From positions 8,704,064-8,768,063 of the forward strand of contig NC_067115.1 in the NCBI RefSeq assembly GCF_021347895.1: a DNA stretch of 64,000 nucleotides. Reading direction: 5' to 3'. The notes under the pieces were generated by a model. That model worked only from the letters and a program-made list of their open reading frames with translations. It was not told the DNA's origin and searched no databases. This document shows positions 47,801-58,960 of this stretch, piece after piece. A program made the position numbers and the translations under genes. The first letter of the stretch is position 1. Every line of letters starts with the position of its first letter. This DNA comes from Acanthochromis polyacanthus (lineage: Eukaryota; Chordata; Actinopteri; Pomacentridae).

Positions 47801-50800
47801 GCTTCTCTGGTTTTTCTGAACTATGGTCCTGTGCACAGCAGAGCATAGATTATGGTGTCTCATGAGTATCAACAAACTTGAGGTGCCCACAGTGCATTAC
47901 AGACAGATATTTGAGTTAAGACAAGCATTAGGGACAATATTTTGACAAATAAATATCTCCCAGCTCTGTTCATACTGGCTGCGATGCTATGTACTTGTAA
48001 GGGCATCGGCAATATGTACATAAAGTCACAAATACGAGTTTTCAACGTCCAGAGCAGTCTGAAGCCTGAAGTTTTTGTCATAGTGACTACTTTTTACATA
48101 CTTCATTATTTGAAAATTTGACCACTTTTGGTGTAAGACAAAAGCATACTAGGTGTCCTTGAGTAACCGTTTTGTGATTTTGAATTGCAAAATGTTAAAT
48201 AGCCTTATTGATGACTCTTCCATGATGAAGTTCTAAAAACACAGACATGCTTGTGGAGGTGGGTTGCAACCCATGTGTAGTGGCACGAACAGCCTTCTTC
48301 AGAATCTAATCCACAGTACGCAGTTGGCTGCATGCTATTTGACTGGCGTTGTGGTATTTTGTTTTTCTACTGCTTAGTAAATGTAACATGGGTATGATTT
48401 AATAGTTGTAAGGTTCAGTCTGTGGCCGGCAGCAGCCTTTAACGTGTTCACCACATTTCTGGACGTCGAGGCCACAAGCAGCTTCTCTCATCTCTGTTAT
48501 GATGTTCTTACTTGTGTGATTATTTTGGTAAAATACAGTTTGAAAAGCACGTCTTCAGTTATTTGTCCTTGTTGTGACAGCTCAGTTTTAGCTTTTATTT
48601 TTCGTACAGCTGTGGGGTGGCAACTTCAGAAAAATAGGTGTGTGATTTTGTCACATACCGCCCGTCAAGTGACCGACTAATGTTTTTAAACCGCTCTTTG
48701 GTAACCTCATTGGTTATCTTTCGTCAGGTGAAAAGTTAATGCATCAATGGTTTCCTGGAACCTGATGTAACACTGGAAAAGAAATCTAAAATTTATCTAT
48801 TGCTTTTTTTTTCTTCTTTCATCCAGATTAAGAGCTCTTTGGTGCTGATTTAAATGATTGAACAAATCAGTCATGTTACTTGGTGTAGTGCTAACAGAGA
48901 GCTTGTTTTGCGGCAACATTTTATTTTCTGTAGCTGAAGAGTTTCTATACTTCTGACATTAAGTTTCATTTCTAATGAAATCTTCCTCTTCGGTGTTTCT
49001 CTCCTGTTTTTCACTCGTTTTTTTGTGCATGTGTGGAACCTGCATGTCTACAAACTCAGTATTTTGTCACCAAAATTGAGAGCTGTGCGAGTTTTCATCC
49101 AGAAAAAAGCTTGTTGTGACTTATCAAGTTTGTTACGATGTGACTTTTGTGTTCGTCACACTGTCAATGCGGAACAATATATCGTGCAGCTGTAGAACAC
49201 AGTTTATCAGTTTCCTGCTTAGGTGTTTGCAGTTCTCCTGCATCTAGGTTTTATGATTTTAAACAGACATATGGTGAAAATGCACATGATATAAACGTGA
49301 TAAATAATTTGTGAATGTTTTTGTGTTTTTAGATTTCAGGCTCCAGTTCGAGACGAGGAGTCGGAGTCTCAGAGGAAAGCTCGCTCTCGACTGATGCGCC
49401 AGTCTCGACGCTCCACACAGGTACTGCAAACTAGATACAAGATAAAAACAACTAGATTTAAGATAAGATGCACTTTACTGATTGATTGGATTAAGAACTG
49501 CGTGAGCAAGAACAGGTTGTGGTGCAATATGTTTGTGATGTAAAATCACTAGGACGCTCTTTTTTTTTTTTTTTTTTTTTTTGCCAGTGTGCAGTATATA
49601 TTTAGACCAAGATAAGAGTTTTGGTTTTGTGTCACAAATATATTTATTCACTTCAGACAATCATACTTGTTGTATTTTATCTTATCATAATATTTTGATG
49701 TTAGCCTGAAGAGTGCATTGTATGTGAAGCATACTGGTGGTGAACAGGAGGCTGGCTGACATTTAAAGCAAGTTTCTGCTTGTTGAAGAGGTGTTTTAAG
49801 AAATTAATCCATTTTGTTTTCTGCATTGGTGAAGGTTTTACCACACTTGCATAGTTAGACACTAAAGAGAGGTTGACCCTAAATTAAACCAAAACCATTT
49901 TTCCTGCACTAATATTATGACTTTGTGCTTTTTTTCGAAGTGTTAGTAAAGAAAGGGAGTTGTCTAAAGTTTATGCCTTTTTACAGTTATTTCTACTTTG
50001 TTTAGTTTTGTTAAGTGACAAGGACCATGCATTAATTATATCTGTAAATATTTTTTTCTTAATTTTATAGTCAAGAGTTCACAACCACATTACTTGAAAT
50101 AAAAGTGATCACTGTGTGCTTTTATTGACTTACACTCACTTGGCTTATTTAACAATGTCTGTAGTGTTTGCACTTTAGATGTTGTGGATAATTAAGCACT
50201 TGAGCAAACAGAGTAGTACGTTATGATTCTGAAAGACCTCAACCTGCCCGAACAGGGCTTGGAATCGTTTCCTGGGTAATCACGTGGTTCACCTCGGTAT
50301 TCCAGGTAACTTTAACAGCTGCATACCTGAGGTTCAAATGTTTAGCTGCGCGGAAAGGCTGCATATTTTCACCAAGCGTACTTAACGCCTCTGTTTTGTC
50401 TTTGGTCTGTGCTGCAGGGTGTGACTCTGACCGACCTGAAGGAAGCAGAGAAGAGTGTGGCAAAGGCTGCTGATCCTCCAGCTCGAAACATCCAACCTGT
50501 CAGCCCCATCGTCACTGTGACGCCGGCTGAAAGAGGTAAGTGAGGATAAAACATTACTACATTAACCTTAGTTCATGGCTGCGTCTGAAATCATCCTCTC
50601 ATTCCCTCCTCCCTTTCTGTGGCTGTACTATATAGTGAACTATGTAGGGAGCTCCTCTGCTAAAAATAACACGCTCAGTGCTATTAATGACATCACTGCT
50701 GCCACTCAATTAAAACATGTCAGATAAATGCTGCCCATTGGTTGTTAACCGGGTGACATTTTTGTGATGAATTCATATTATAATAGATGTATTTTCCAAA

Positions 50801-53800
50801 ATGAATAGATTAAAATTATTTATTGACTTTGTTTGTGCTATAATACGTCGCTCTGCTTCATTAAACATTTTGATATGAAGTTTTTTATTGGATATTTTCA
50901 TGACATAACTCATGGGTTTGTTTCATCCCTGTTGTAATTTTGACAAACTACACATACTGAAAAGCTATATTCTGTAGACTATACGTCTTAACAGTATGAC
51001 ATACGTCTTAACACAATAAAATATGTCCGAATGGTATAACATACGTTGTAACACTATAAAATACATGTTAATACAATAAAATACGTCTTACTTCAGTTCA
51101 AGTGAAAAGTCCTCAAATTTTCATCACTGGACTGTTGGTCACAGCTGAGTCTAATGGTTTCTTAGTTGCACTGAGGTGTGCACATTGTTTTGTTTTTACA
51201 AAATCTAGTTATTGCAAATGGTTTCTTTATGTCAGATTTTTAAAAAGAAACTTGTAGAATTAAGTGATTTTGTTAATATCGTGATTTTAATGTTATCTCA
51301 TGTCAAATCACACGAGTTCAAAAATCATAGGACAGTTCAAAAGTTGATTTTTTCAATTTCAACAGCTCGTAGCTCTGATGAATGGCATAATGTGAGTCTT
51401 TTTTGGTTAGTTTTTAATATATTTTCTTTTTTTTTAAGTCACCTGCCTCAGCAATCCATCATCTTCATGATGTCTTTCTGGTCTTGTGGCCCGAGCGTCA
51501 CATGTTTTTACTGTAAGAACAAGCATACCAAACAACATATATAAAGCAGCTTTTGGGTGGAGTGCTCTTCAGAACAGGGTTTTAAAGGAAACGCGGTTTT
51601 CTCATTTTGCTTTAAAGGCTGGTGCTTCTGAGTGATGAGTGTTGATTGCGGTTATTTTGGGTGGCTACCACATACTGAGTGGTTTCTCTTCTGACCTGTT
51701 TATCATAGTTTTAGTCCTCCCTCCCACACTCCACCCATGTTGGTCTTCTTCAATGGGGAACTGCAGTATTTCCCCATCTGAGGTAAATCAGTAAAGATAA
51801 GACGGCTTCTTTTTATCACACAAAGTTTAATTTGGAAGCTAAGCTATTTTTTGCAGATGTACTTAAAATAAAACCAAAACTCTCCAGTCACAATCTCTGG
51901 ACACAATTTTACATCATTTTCACTCTTTTTTTTTTTTTTTTTAAAACATCTCCTTGGCCGTAATCTCATATTTTTGGCTCGGTTTAAAGTCCTTCACCCT
52001 ACTGACTGTTTTTGTCGACTTCCATATGTTTCAGATACAGACCCAGTGAAGCAGGTGGAGTTGGAGGGAGATAAACGTCTGGGAGTGAGAGACAGACGAC
52101 GAGCGAGGACGGAGAGACGATCCACCGGCATCATTCAGGTGGAAGGAGAAGTAAGAAACATCACAAACATGGTGCAGAGGTTACCATCAATCACATGGGA
52201 GGTTTTTGTCTAAACAGCCCTGAGGAGAGATTTGCTTTATAGCAGAAAACAAATACACTTGTTTTTCGTTTCTGCAGACAAATATGAGTACTGAAAGTAA
52301 GTTAGAGGGCAGCGTAACCAGTTCCTCTTTGACTGAATGTAACTGACGGTGTGATGAGCAGTGTCTTTAAAAAAGCAGAACTCTGCAACTGAAAGTCATA
52401 AGGATTGGTGTTTCTTCTGAAATGTTTGCGACACTGAAATGCTTCAACATTGTGATGCAACGTGAGTTTATCCCTAATGGGATGCATTTAAACTCTGCTT
52501 TAGAACTCAGAGATTTTATTTCAACTCCAGTATGGATCCTAGATAATGCCAGACTTAATTATGGGAATTGTGTAAAATGACACTAAAGACATCAAGATTA
52601 TGTGAAGGAACGGAGCAGCTTTAAAAACTGAGTCACAGATTTGTGTTTTTGCTCAGTGTAAATGATGTGAAGCTTTACTAATACATTACACCACCTTGAG
52701 ATTACAGATGAATTACAAAATGGGTCAATCTAACAAATACTAATGCATACAAATAAGATAATTAAACTGCCAACAGTGGTTTTTCAAATTGAGGGGGGAA
52801 ATGAAGCAGAATAAAAGTCTCATGCTGTAAAATTCCTTGTTTGCTGCTGTGTCTTAAATTGTAATGTAAAAATAATCTGAGAGAACAGTGATTTGTGCTT
52901 ACCATTGCACCCCTGCCATTCAGAATTCTTTTCAGTTTTTGTAACTAGAAACTGAAGAACCAATAGTCGTTGATCTAAATATTTGTATAATCCTGCCCCC
53001 TCACTGCTTCCAGGTGAACCATTCAGAAGGAGCAGCTGCCTCATAGTCCACCAGATTTTTTTTACTCTGTAAATTTTGCTTGTGCCAACTCTATAATGTC
53101 TCAAAAACAAGCAAAGCATGACAAATGTTGACTGCAAGAGTGAACACAAGAGTCTTCATGCACTCCCAGTATCGTGGTTAGCAACAAATCAGCTGCATTT
53201 TAAAGCTACAGACACTGAAACAACCCGTTTATAACAGGACTAAAACCAGGAGCTATACAGTCATGGTGAACTGAGCAATCTTTAAAGAAAACTCAGCTGA
53301 ACTGAGGCGTTTAAGACTTTAATTAAATTGCTGAAAGAGGCATAAGATGGGACTTTTAAAGAAAAAGATGGAAAAGATATGAAATATTCAGGTGCTGCTC
53401 CAAAAAATTATATATCGTAATTCAAACAGGTCAATTTTCATATAAGCTTTATGGAGATGCTGATTTCTTTTTTCCTGCTAGAACCCAAAATCATCAAAAC
53501 TAAAGCAAAAAAATGCTCAAAATGTTTCACTTTACATTTAATGAATATGTTTACATTCAGTGCTACCAAAACACATTTTCTATAGGTCTGTACAGCTTTA
53601 TCTTAAAGCATTTAAAATTCTGCTTTGTTGACATCCAGCTTTAGTCGCTCGTGATCTTCTTTTTCACGTGTTGATGCATATAGCTGCTTATCTTGCAGAT
53701 TGTTGGAATAGTGTGAAGCCATTGTGCTTCTCAAACTCAACTGTGACCCTTTAAGAACGTTTAAGTGACCTCACAGTTTGCACATTAGCTAAATCACATA

Positions 53801-56800
53801 ATAATGTAAATGAATGTGTTGCATTTTGCTTGATGTCGCTAAAAATAAACAAAAATACTAAAATGGCTCACCATAAGAAATGACAATACATAAATGAAAT
53901 ACATTTCTCATGGTATGTCATTTTGTTTCTTTCCTTTGGGAATATTCCATTTTTTTGTCTTATCTTTATGTGAAACGATCCACCGCATGTATAACCTGTC
54001 AGTCTAACTCTGGAATTGACATCTTTTCTTTTTTTTTTTTGTGTAGAACGACGATGACGATGTTCACCTGGAGGAAACAAACGGCAACAACTCATCTTAG
54101 TGAGTCTCGCTGTTTTTTTCTTGTTCATATTAAGGCTGCAGTGACATGAAGGAAATCTTGGTCGAGTGAAATCGCACCAAACAACATATCTGTAGAAAGA
54201 ACTCTGAGTTCTTTCTACCTGCAGCCGTATTAGCCCTAATTTATTTCCTAAAAAAATCATTAAAAGGTTGTATTTGCAGCATATTGAGTCATTTTAAACT
54301 GGTTATTTTATACTGAAGTGCTGCACCTGCCTGTATTCATATGATTTCTGAAAATATATGAAGTGAAGATCCAGCACAACAGCTATTGAGGAATAAAACG
54401 GTCAGTTTAGCTGCTGTTTCTAGATGATCTGACGTGTTGGTTGTTGAACTGTGATACACAAGCTGTTTTTTGCAAAGTTTACACTCGACTTTGTTGTACA
54501 AATACGGTCACAAAAAAAACAAAACAAATACGGTCACACTGATGCCTTCTTTGACATGGCGTCATTTAGTTTGTAGTTGACTCAGAGTAAACATTCAGTA
54601 AATAAGTTAGAGGCTAATTCAAAGGTGTGAAAACTTGGTGGTGTTTACAGGAAGTCTGTTCCTTCCAACGCCACAAATATTGTGTTAATCCTAGAAGACT
54701 GTTGATGCAGCAGTTTTTCGCTATGAAAGTAACAGCTAAGACTTTCAACTGATAAGAGTTGTATATTACTAAAGTCTGAGTTAACAGAGAAAGTTGATAA
54801 CCACCTTCATAGACCCGTTGGTTGGCTTTATACACTGAGGTTTTAGTTCTTACTCAGAGAAACCTGAATCTGTCAAACTGGCTCTGTAGTTTCATCTCTC
54901 TGGTTTGCAGTGAAGCTGCCGGTAAATATTTGGTTCTATTTGTAAACCGTGTGTGTAAATGACAGATTTATAGCCTTTTGTTCTGTAGAAGGTTCCCCGT
55001 CTTGCTGTTTTTAAAGTCTCTTGTCTCTGCAGTGGCAGTGAACTGGGAGACTCGTCTGCTGACTACAGAACGGTACGTATCCGACCCTCCTCACACATAC
55101 CTGAAAAACATACCTGAGGGTTGAAATATAGAATGTATGAAATATAGACGATCCAGGATGGGAATGATGCCCGACAAGCTCCTGAGAGAAACGGACAGAA
55201 AACCCCGGCTGGCTGAAACATCGGCCACCTGCACACATGAAGCTTTTCTCCTCAGATGTGATCTCCACAGTAGTTTAATGTTCATGTTGCTGCACTCTGA
55301 CAGTTAGTGTTGTGTGTGTTTTCCTCCAGCTGTACATCAAGGTACTGCAGGAGAACCTGGCACTGAAGGACAAGCTGCAGGAGATGGAGCTGCTGCTCAG
55401 CCAAAACAAAGTGGAGCTGGAGAGACTCCGACAGGTTCGGCAGGTTTGCTGCTTCATCTGCCCTTTAACTGTGTTTGTGTGTGACTTCATGAAAGACAGA
55501 TGCTCTGATATTTGTCTGAATCATTCAGAACAAACCGACTTGGAACGACAGTTTTTATGATTCACAGCTTCTCAAAGCAACACAGCGTCAATCAGAGACT
55601 TCTCTTTCTTGTTGTGTTGTGATTTATTGCTACTTATGAAATATTGCTGTCATGTTTTGACTCTTGATTATCTCAATTATTTTCAGGTACGCTACCAATT
55701 AATCTATCTTTCTTTATTATGAGCAGGGATAAAAGTATAAATGAAAGTAAGACAGGTCTTTTTAAAATAAAGTTTTATTTTCCTCTTTAGAAATAGAGAT
55801 TTAAGTTTTATCTATAGTTTAATCCAAGCCTTTTCTGTATGTTTTTTTTTGTCTCACACATGTGATGACTGGCTCTGTCCAGAAAATTTATCAAATTTAG
55901 AATAAAATAGTTTCATTTGTTTCAGCAGATACTGTAAAAAACTATCCCTGAAACTGAAAACTAACAATTAGTGGCTGCAACCAACAGTCACACTATGAAA
56001 GTGTCACGTGAATGTTTTCAGGTGAACTGAAGGTGGAGTTTAGACAAAGCTGAGAACAAAATAAATCCTAACTGATCAATAAAATATATGTAGCAGTACT
56101 CAAACAGTAAATAGAGAAGCAGGATGTTAGAAAATACATTCAGCAAACATCTTTCTACCACTGATTTACAAATATATGTGGAAAAAAAAAATCTTGTTTC
56201 TAGAAGTAGTAAAAATGTAAATAGGTTCCAGTCTATAATACGTAGAGCAGCCTTTCTGTTTTCCAGGGTTGGTTACACATGTCGGCAGATTTCAGTTTTT
56301 GTTAAATAAATTATTGTTTCATTGCAGCTCTCTAAAGTCTCTAAAGATTATTTTTCTTTCTAGTTATCTTATAAAGCGATGATTGAATCCTGTTTCTATC
56401 TGTGGCAGAGTCAGGAGGGCAGCACAGAGCGACCGGCCCTGCTGGAGCTGGAGAGATTTGTAAGTTTGCTTTCTTTACTGGGTCTTTATTGTTTGGAGGT
56501 TTATTACTAAAAATGAAACGGAGCTTTTACATCCTGTTCTCGAGCTGCAACACTGAAGCAATGGATGCTTCTCTGAATTTACTGGAACCTTAAGAAGGTG
56601 TGAAAACATATAAGCCCCCTGAATGAGTGCCTGCTGACAGCTCTGCAGGCTCTGCGGTGCATTGAGTCTGGTTGTCAGATAGGTAGTTGTCAGAACTTGC
56701 ACTCGGATGCATAGTTTTTTCTGTCTGGCAGCTGCAGCGTGTTTGACGGTAACGGTTTTGGTTTGCAGGAGAAGTTGGCCCTCCAGAGGAAAGCAGTGGA

Positions 56801-57830
56801 ACTGGAAGATGAGCTGAAGGTAAAACTGTTCCACATCTCATCCCAAATGAAATCAAAATAGAAATAAATACAGAAAACTAAGTAACAGCAACAGAACAAG
56901 ATACTGATAGCAAAATCTCTATGATGCCACTTGTGTGTTGCTGGACTTTAATATGTTCACTTCTAAAGCTAAAATAACACAAGAAATTTTTATATCTAAG
57001 CTTTAACTTAAATGTACGAACAGATTTCTGCAGCTGAAATCGGTTTCATTCATTTCTACAGGCTGAGGCCTTTAACATCGATGACTTTGTTGGAATTTTA
57101 GTTGAATAAAATGTGGTTAAATAATTACAGTATCTAATAAAAAACATTTAAGTCAGTAATTCAATAAATGCAATAAATTCAGTTTAAAAATCTGATGAAC
57201 TGATGAAGACTGCACATCGATTATTTTTGCAGTTAAACTCTGGACTCTTATTATTAAAAAGAATGGTATTTATTTAATTCGGCATATAACATTAGGTATA
57301 AGAATTTTATTTTTCGCACCTGTTAAAACCACAGTTGGAACAGCAAAGTGGGGAAACTGTTCCCCGTCTGCCATCACAGAGGATTTTTCAGCTCTTTAAA
57401 TACACCGCAAGGAGACAAAGACAATTTGAGTGGAGTTTAGAGTGACAAAACACAGGTTTCTCCTCGGAAAAGGCTTTGTCTGATCAGTGTAGCAATTTTG
57501 AGAGCGTTGGTTTCATTTCACAGGTAATAGAGCTACATAGTATCCCAGCAGTAACTTAAAACTGTCGCTATAGATCAAAGGATTTCTCATTTTGGTAGCT
57601 TCAGCTCGGAGGAGACGGCTCAGCATGATAAAAAGCACCCGTACAGCCACATTAATCCCAAATAAACCAGGTGTAAATGAACCAGAATGATAATTTTAAT
57701 GTGTAAAAGCTAAAAACGCTGATGTTTGATGATGCGTCTGTAGGTTCTGGGGGACCTCAGAGCCGACAACCAGAGGCTCAAGGATGAAAACGCCGCCCTC
57801 ATTCGAGTCATTAGCAAACTGTCGAGATGA
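39555..57830 (+). CDS. ppp1r12c: protein phosphatase 1 regulatory subunit 12C (MYPT family), complete gene, 20 coding exons
   Basis: Targeting subunit that holds the PP1 catalytic subunit on myosin and the actin cytoskeleton, directing dephosphorylation of myosin light chain. ATG 39555 is preceded directly by an in-frame TAA, which fixes the start; stop TGA is 57828-57830. Twenty exons give about 706 residues. Order: basic N-terminus (KRREQLKRW), PP1-docking RVRF, ankyrin repeats, acidic linker, ROCK-type inhibitory site RRSTQGVTL, second site RRSTGI, coiled coil and C-terminal leucine zipper ending VISKLSR. The short linker between the ankyrin block and the phosphosite favours PPP1R12C over the roughly 1000-residue A and B paralogues. 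One splice junction (exon 3 to exon 4) is not canonical as given. Details are in the sub-entries. Confidence 0.9.
40290..40344 (+). repeat. (ACT)n and poly(C) run in ppp1r12c intron 1
   Basis: About eight TAC/ACT units, then after 20 bp an 18-C run (40327-40344). A microsatellite with no gene function evident. Confidence 0.85.
40440..40640 (+). repeat. dispersed repeat shared with 53010-53175 and, inverted, 41430-41510
   Basis: CAAGAGTGAACTCAAGGGTCTTCATGTACTCCCAGCAT at 40590 matches CAAGAGTGAACACAAGAGTCTTCATGCACTCCCAGTAT at 53136. The reverse complement of the same stretch appears at about 41430-41510. All three copies are in ppp1r12c introns. Confidence 0.65.
41956..44887 (+). CDS. ppp1r12c: ppp1r12c exons 3-7: ankyrin repeat domain
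   Basis: Exons 41956-42089, 42406-42524, 44261-44420, 44568-44712, 44813-44887. They encode the remaining ankyrin repeats: ACIDGSMEMVTFLLERGASV, DSEGWTPLHVAASCGYPDIA, LLQQGASLSAVNCDGDVPLD, then after a linker (DARTWLTEGPP) the second cluster with GATPLHVAAAKGYLEALK and DGWTPLHAAAHWGQGEACRI. In MYPT proteins this block wraps the PP1 catalytic subunit and shapes substrate choice. Exon 3 to exon 4 only stays in frame if exon 3 ends at 42089, before TGTAGT rather than GT; a canonical alternative loses three residues. Confidence 0.82.
42630..43060 (+). repeat. 'CTGCAG core' repeat copy H in ppp1r12c intron 4
   Basis: ACAGCCTGCAGTTCAGCCAA at about 42957 and TGGTCCCAACTGAGTCAATAA at about 43010, with the family's leader (CTCCTGTCTCATTTTTACTC) at 42658. 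It is followed by an (AATAG)n run. Confidence 0.65.
43061..44260 (+). other. rest of ppp1r12c intron 4, nothing recognised
   Basis: AT-rich intron sequence without repeats that recur elsewhere in the window. The ORFs at 43165-43461 (minus) and 43348-43581 (plus) overlap antisense and have no supporting motif or splice sites. Confidence 0.55.
44999..47413 (+). CDS. ppp1r12c: ppp1r12c exons 8-11: charged linker
   Basis: Exons 44999-45078, 46056-46168, 46261-46328, 47280-47413. The block reads WRNERSILDKQNQ, then KRRRRSSVCRMSSKDKMNVQ, then acidic Glu/Asp/Ser-rich sequence (SSTTSSPDTESVTT, EEKDEEEDKEQDK). RRSSVCRMSS matches the RRSSVCRLSS of human PPP1R12C and includes a basophilic kinase consensus at RRSS. 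The linker is much shorter than in PPP1R12A. Introns contain a CTGCAG-core repeat (45.2-45.8 kb) and a hairpin-forming element (46.58-46.70 kb). Confidence 0.85.
45200..45820 (+). repeat. 'CTGCAG core' repeat copy I in ppp1r12c intron 8
   Basis: Long copy. AAGTCCTGCATCTCTATGGA leader at about 45280, core ACAGTGCGCAGTTCAGCTGA at about 45692, and GGACATGGCTGAGTCAGTCAT near 45745. It aligns with copy A (1645-2110) over nearly its full length. Confidence 0.7.
46580..46700. repeat. fold-back element in ppp1r12c intron 10
   Basis: GGGCTCTGGCATCATCA (about 46588-46604) and TGATGATGCCAGAGCCC (about 46682-46698) are exact 17-bp inverted copies about 77 bp apart. Transcribed, this would form a hairpin. 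It is probably a short DNA element; no mature RNA can be claimed. Confidence 0.6.
47414..49332 (+). other. ppp1r12c intron 11 (1.9 kb)
   Basis: No exon or recognisable transposase. The segment around 47640-47860 and 48300 has AT-rich sequence with short repeated words found in other fish repeats. ORFs 47055-47471 and 47237-47620 only run through exon 11 into the introns. Confidence 0.55.
49333..52150 (+). CDS. ppp1r12c: ppp1r12c exons 12-14: inhibitory phosphorylation sites
   Basis: Exons 49333-49420, 50418-50535, 52035-52150. PVRDEESESQRKARSR and RQSRRSTQGVTLTDL are almost identical to MYPT1 around Thr696; the equivalent Thr here is residue 499 and lies at the exon 12/13 border. Phosphorylation of this site by ROCK-type kinases is the known inhibitory switch. 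The second site, RRSTGI (Thr 570), matches the Thr853 region of MYPT1. Both sites being intact predicts normal inhibition by RhoA/ROCK signalling. Confidence 0.88.
49560..49582 (+). repeat. poly(T) run
   Basis: Run of more than 20 T residues in ppp1r12c intron 12, possibly the tail of a retroposed sequence on the minus strand. No body of an element could be recognised. Confidence 0.8.
50575..50720 (+). mobile_element. short hAT-like repeat fragment
   Basis: GGCTGCGTCTGAAATCATCC, then CTGTACTATATAGTGAACTATGTAGGGAG: words typical of a small non-autonomous DNA element frequent in fish. It lies in ppp1r12c intron 13. Class is inferred from resemblance. Confidence 0.4.
51085..51400 (+). repeat. 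'CTGCAG core' repeat copy J in ppp1r12c intron 13
   Basis: Degenerate core (TTCAGTTCAAGTGAAAAGTCC at about 51094), well-kept GTTGGTCACAGCTGAGTCTAATGG at about 51130, and a tail ending near TAGCTCTGATGAATGGCATAAT shared with copy G. Confidence 0.6.
52278..52296 (+). CDS. ppp1r12c: candidate frame-shifting 19-nt microexon of ppp1r12c
   Basis: In intron 14, TTCTGCAG directly precedes 52278 and the consensus donor GTAAGT follows 52296. Inserted between exons 14 and 15 it would add TNMSTE and then reach a stop a few codons into exon 15, because 19 is not a multiple of three. The product would lack the acidic segment, coiled coil and leucine zipper. MYPT1 is known to use a 31-nt alternative exon to remove its zipper, but at a different place. 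This is a prediction from splice sites only. Confidence 0.3.
53010..53175 (+). repeat. copy of the dispersed repeat at 40440-40640
   Basis: Shares CAAGAGTGAACACAAGAGTC and the following CTTCATGCACTCCCAGTA with the 40.6-kb copy. Lies in ppp1r12c intron 14. Confidence 0.65.
54047..57830 (+). CDS. ppp1r12c: ppp1r12c exons 15-20: coiled coil and leucine zipper
   Basis: Exons 54047-54099, 55033-55072, 55330-55434, 56409-56459, 56769-56819, 57744-57830. After an acidic NDDDDVHLEE stretch, exon 17 (LYIKVLQENLALKDKLQEME) and exons 18-20 form a continuous heptad pattern ending ADNQRLKDENAALIRVIS. This C-terminus binds cGMP-dependent protein kinase in the leucine-zipper isoforms of MYPT proteins. Exon 17 has tandem donors nine bases apart (55434 or 55443), both in frame, which would add VRQ. 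I see no 31-nt exon before the last exon like the one that makes leucine-zipper-minus MYPT1. Confidence 0.87.
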
Positions 57831-58960
57831 ACCTGGAGGGGAAAAAACACACACCTACACGGAGATGAAAAGTATTACAGGTTTTATCTTTTATTACCCT
57901 CCCCAAGTCAGAAGACGCAAACCAGGAAGAGAGACGGAGCATCAAACATCTGCACACCATCTGACAGCGACCAGAGCGACAGATTTCAGGGTTTTTCGCC
58001 TGCGTTTGGGCCTTTTATGTTTTGGCAGATCTACTGTATAACAAGCTGAAACTGCACCTCCTGTGGACCGGCGGGGACGATCCCGCTCACATCCACCTTT
58101 TTTATTAAGTTTTTATTGTTGTATTTTTTAAAAACTGGAATATTTTCATGTGTAAAAACCTGTATTAGGAGACTTAAAGCCATGCACAGCTCACATAATG
58201 TTCTAGATCGCTTCTGAAGGGGTGGAGACATGAAATTAAGTAAACAAGCCAGTCAGGTGTGCAGGGTGGTTATTAGATAAAGGAAAAAGAAAGACTTAAA
58301 TGTGCCAAAAAGCAGCCCCACTTCTACATGCCCTTTGGGGGGAAAACTTCCAGCGGTCAGTGTTGTTTTCTCAGGATGGGTCGATGCTTTCGGTTTTGTT
58401 TAGTTTCTTTAGCTGGCTGCTGTGAAGGTGGACCAAATCTGCATGCTCCTTTCTCCCTGCTCCTCCGAATGTATATTTAATATGTATATTTATGTACGGG
58501 GGCACAGAGATGTAAAGGTGTAGCCTCTGTTGCACAAAAGACGGAGAGTTCTTTTTCTTTTTTGCCAGAAAATGTTACAAATGTGAGACCTTTGGGGAGG
58601 ACGCATGACGCTCTGACTTTAAGTACTGTACATTAAGTAGAAACTTCACTTCCACACCGTTTTGACTGGATGAAAGCAGGAACCGCTAAGCTAAGTATTC
58701 ACCCTGTGACGGACGGCTGTTGTATTTTTGACAGACAGGCCAGATGGGTCAACCTCTGAATGTTTACTTCTGTTTTAAAGAGAATAGAAAAAGCATGTCC
58801 AATTGTATTTTGATGCCGTGCCTTTCGATAATACATTTGTAAGTAATGGTTGGTAATTGGAGATTTGTAAGTAATGTTTCTATTTTGCTTGGGCAGCGTA
58901 CATTGTTGAGTATAAAATACAGTCTGGGCATAAATGACTACGGATCTGTGGCTTCTTCCT
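57831..58960 (+). other. ppp1r12c: ppp1r12c 3' UTR region
   Basis: Follows the stop codon with no other ORF of interest. No canonical AATAAA was found within the first kilobase; variants such as TATAAA at about 58911 are the best candidates for the poly(A) signal, so the 3' end is uncertain. Composition changes to repeat-like DNA after about 59 kb. Confidence 0.5.

Noticed and set aside
57040..57100. Possible MYPT1-like alternative exon before the last ppp1r12c exon
   Set aside because: An acceptor-like TTTCTACAG is present, but the only donor in range (GTTGGA) is weak and the length (27 nt) does not match the known 31-nt frame-shifting exon.
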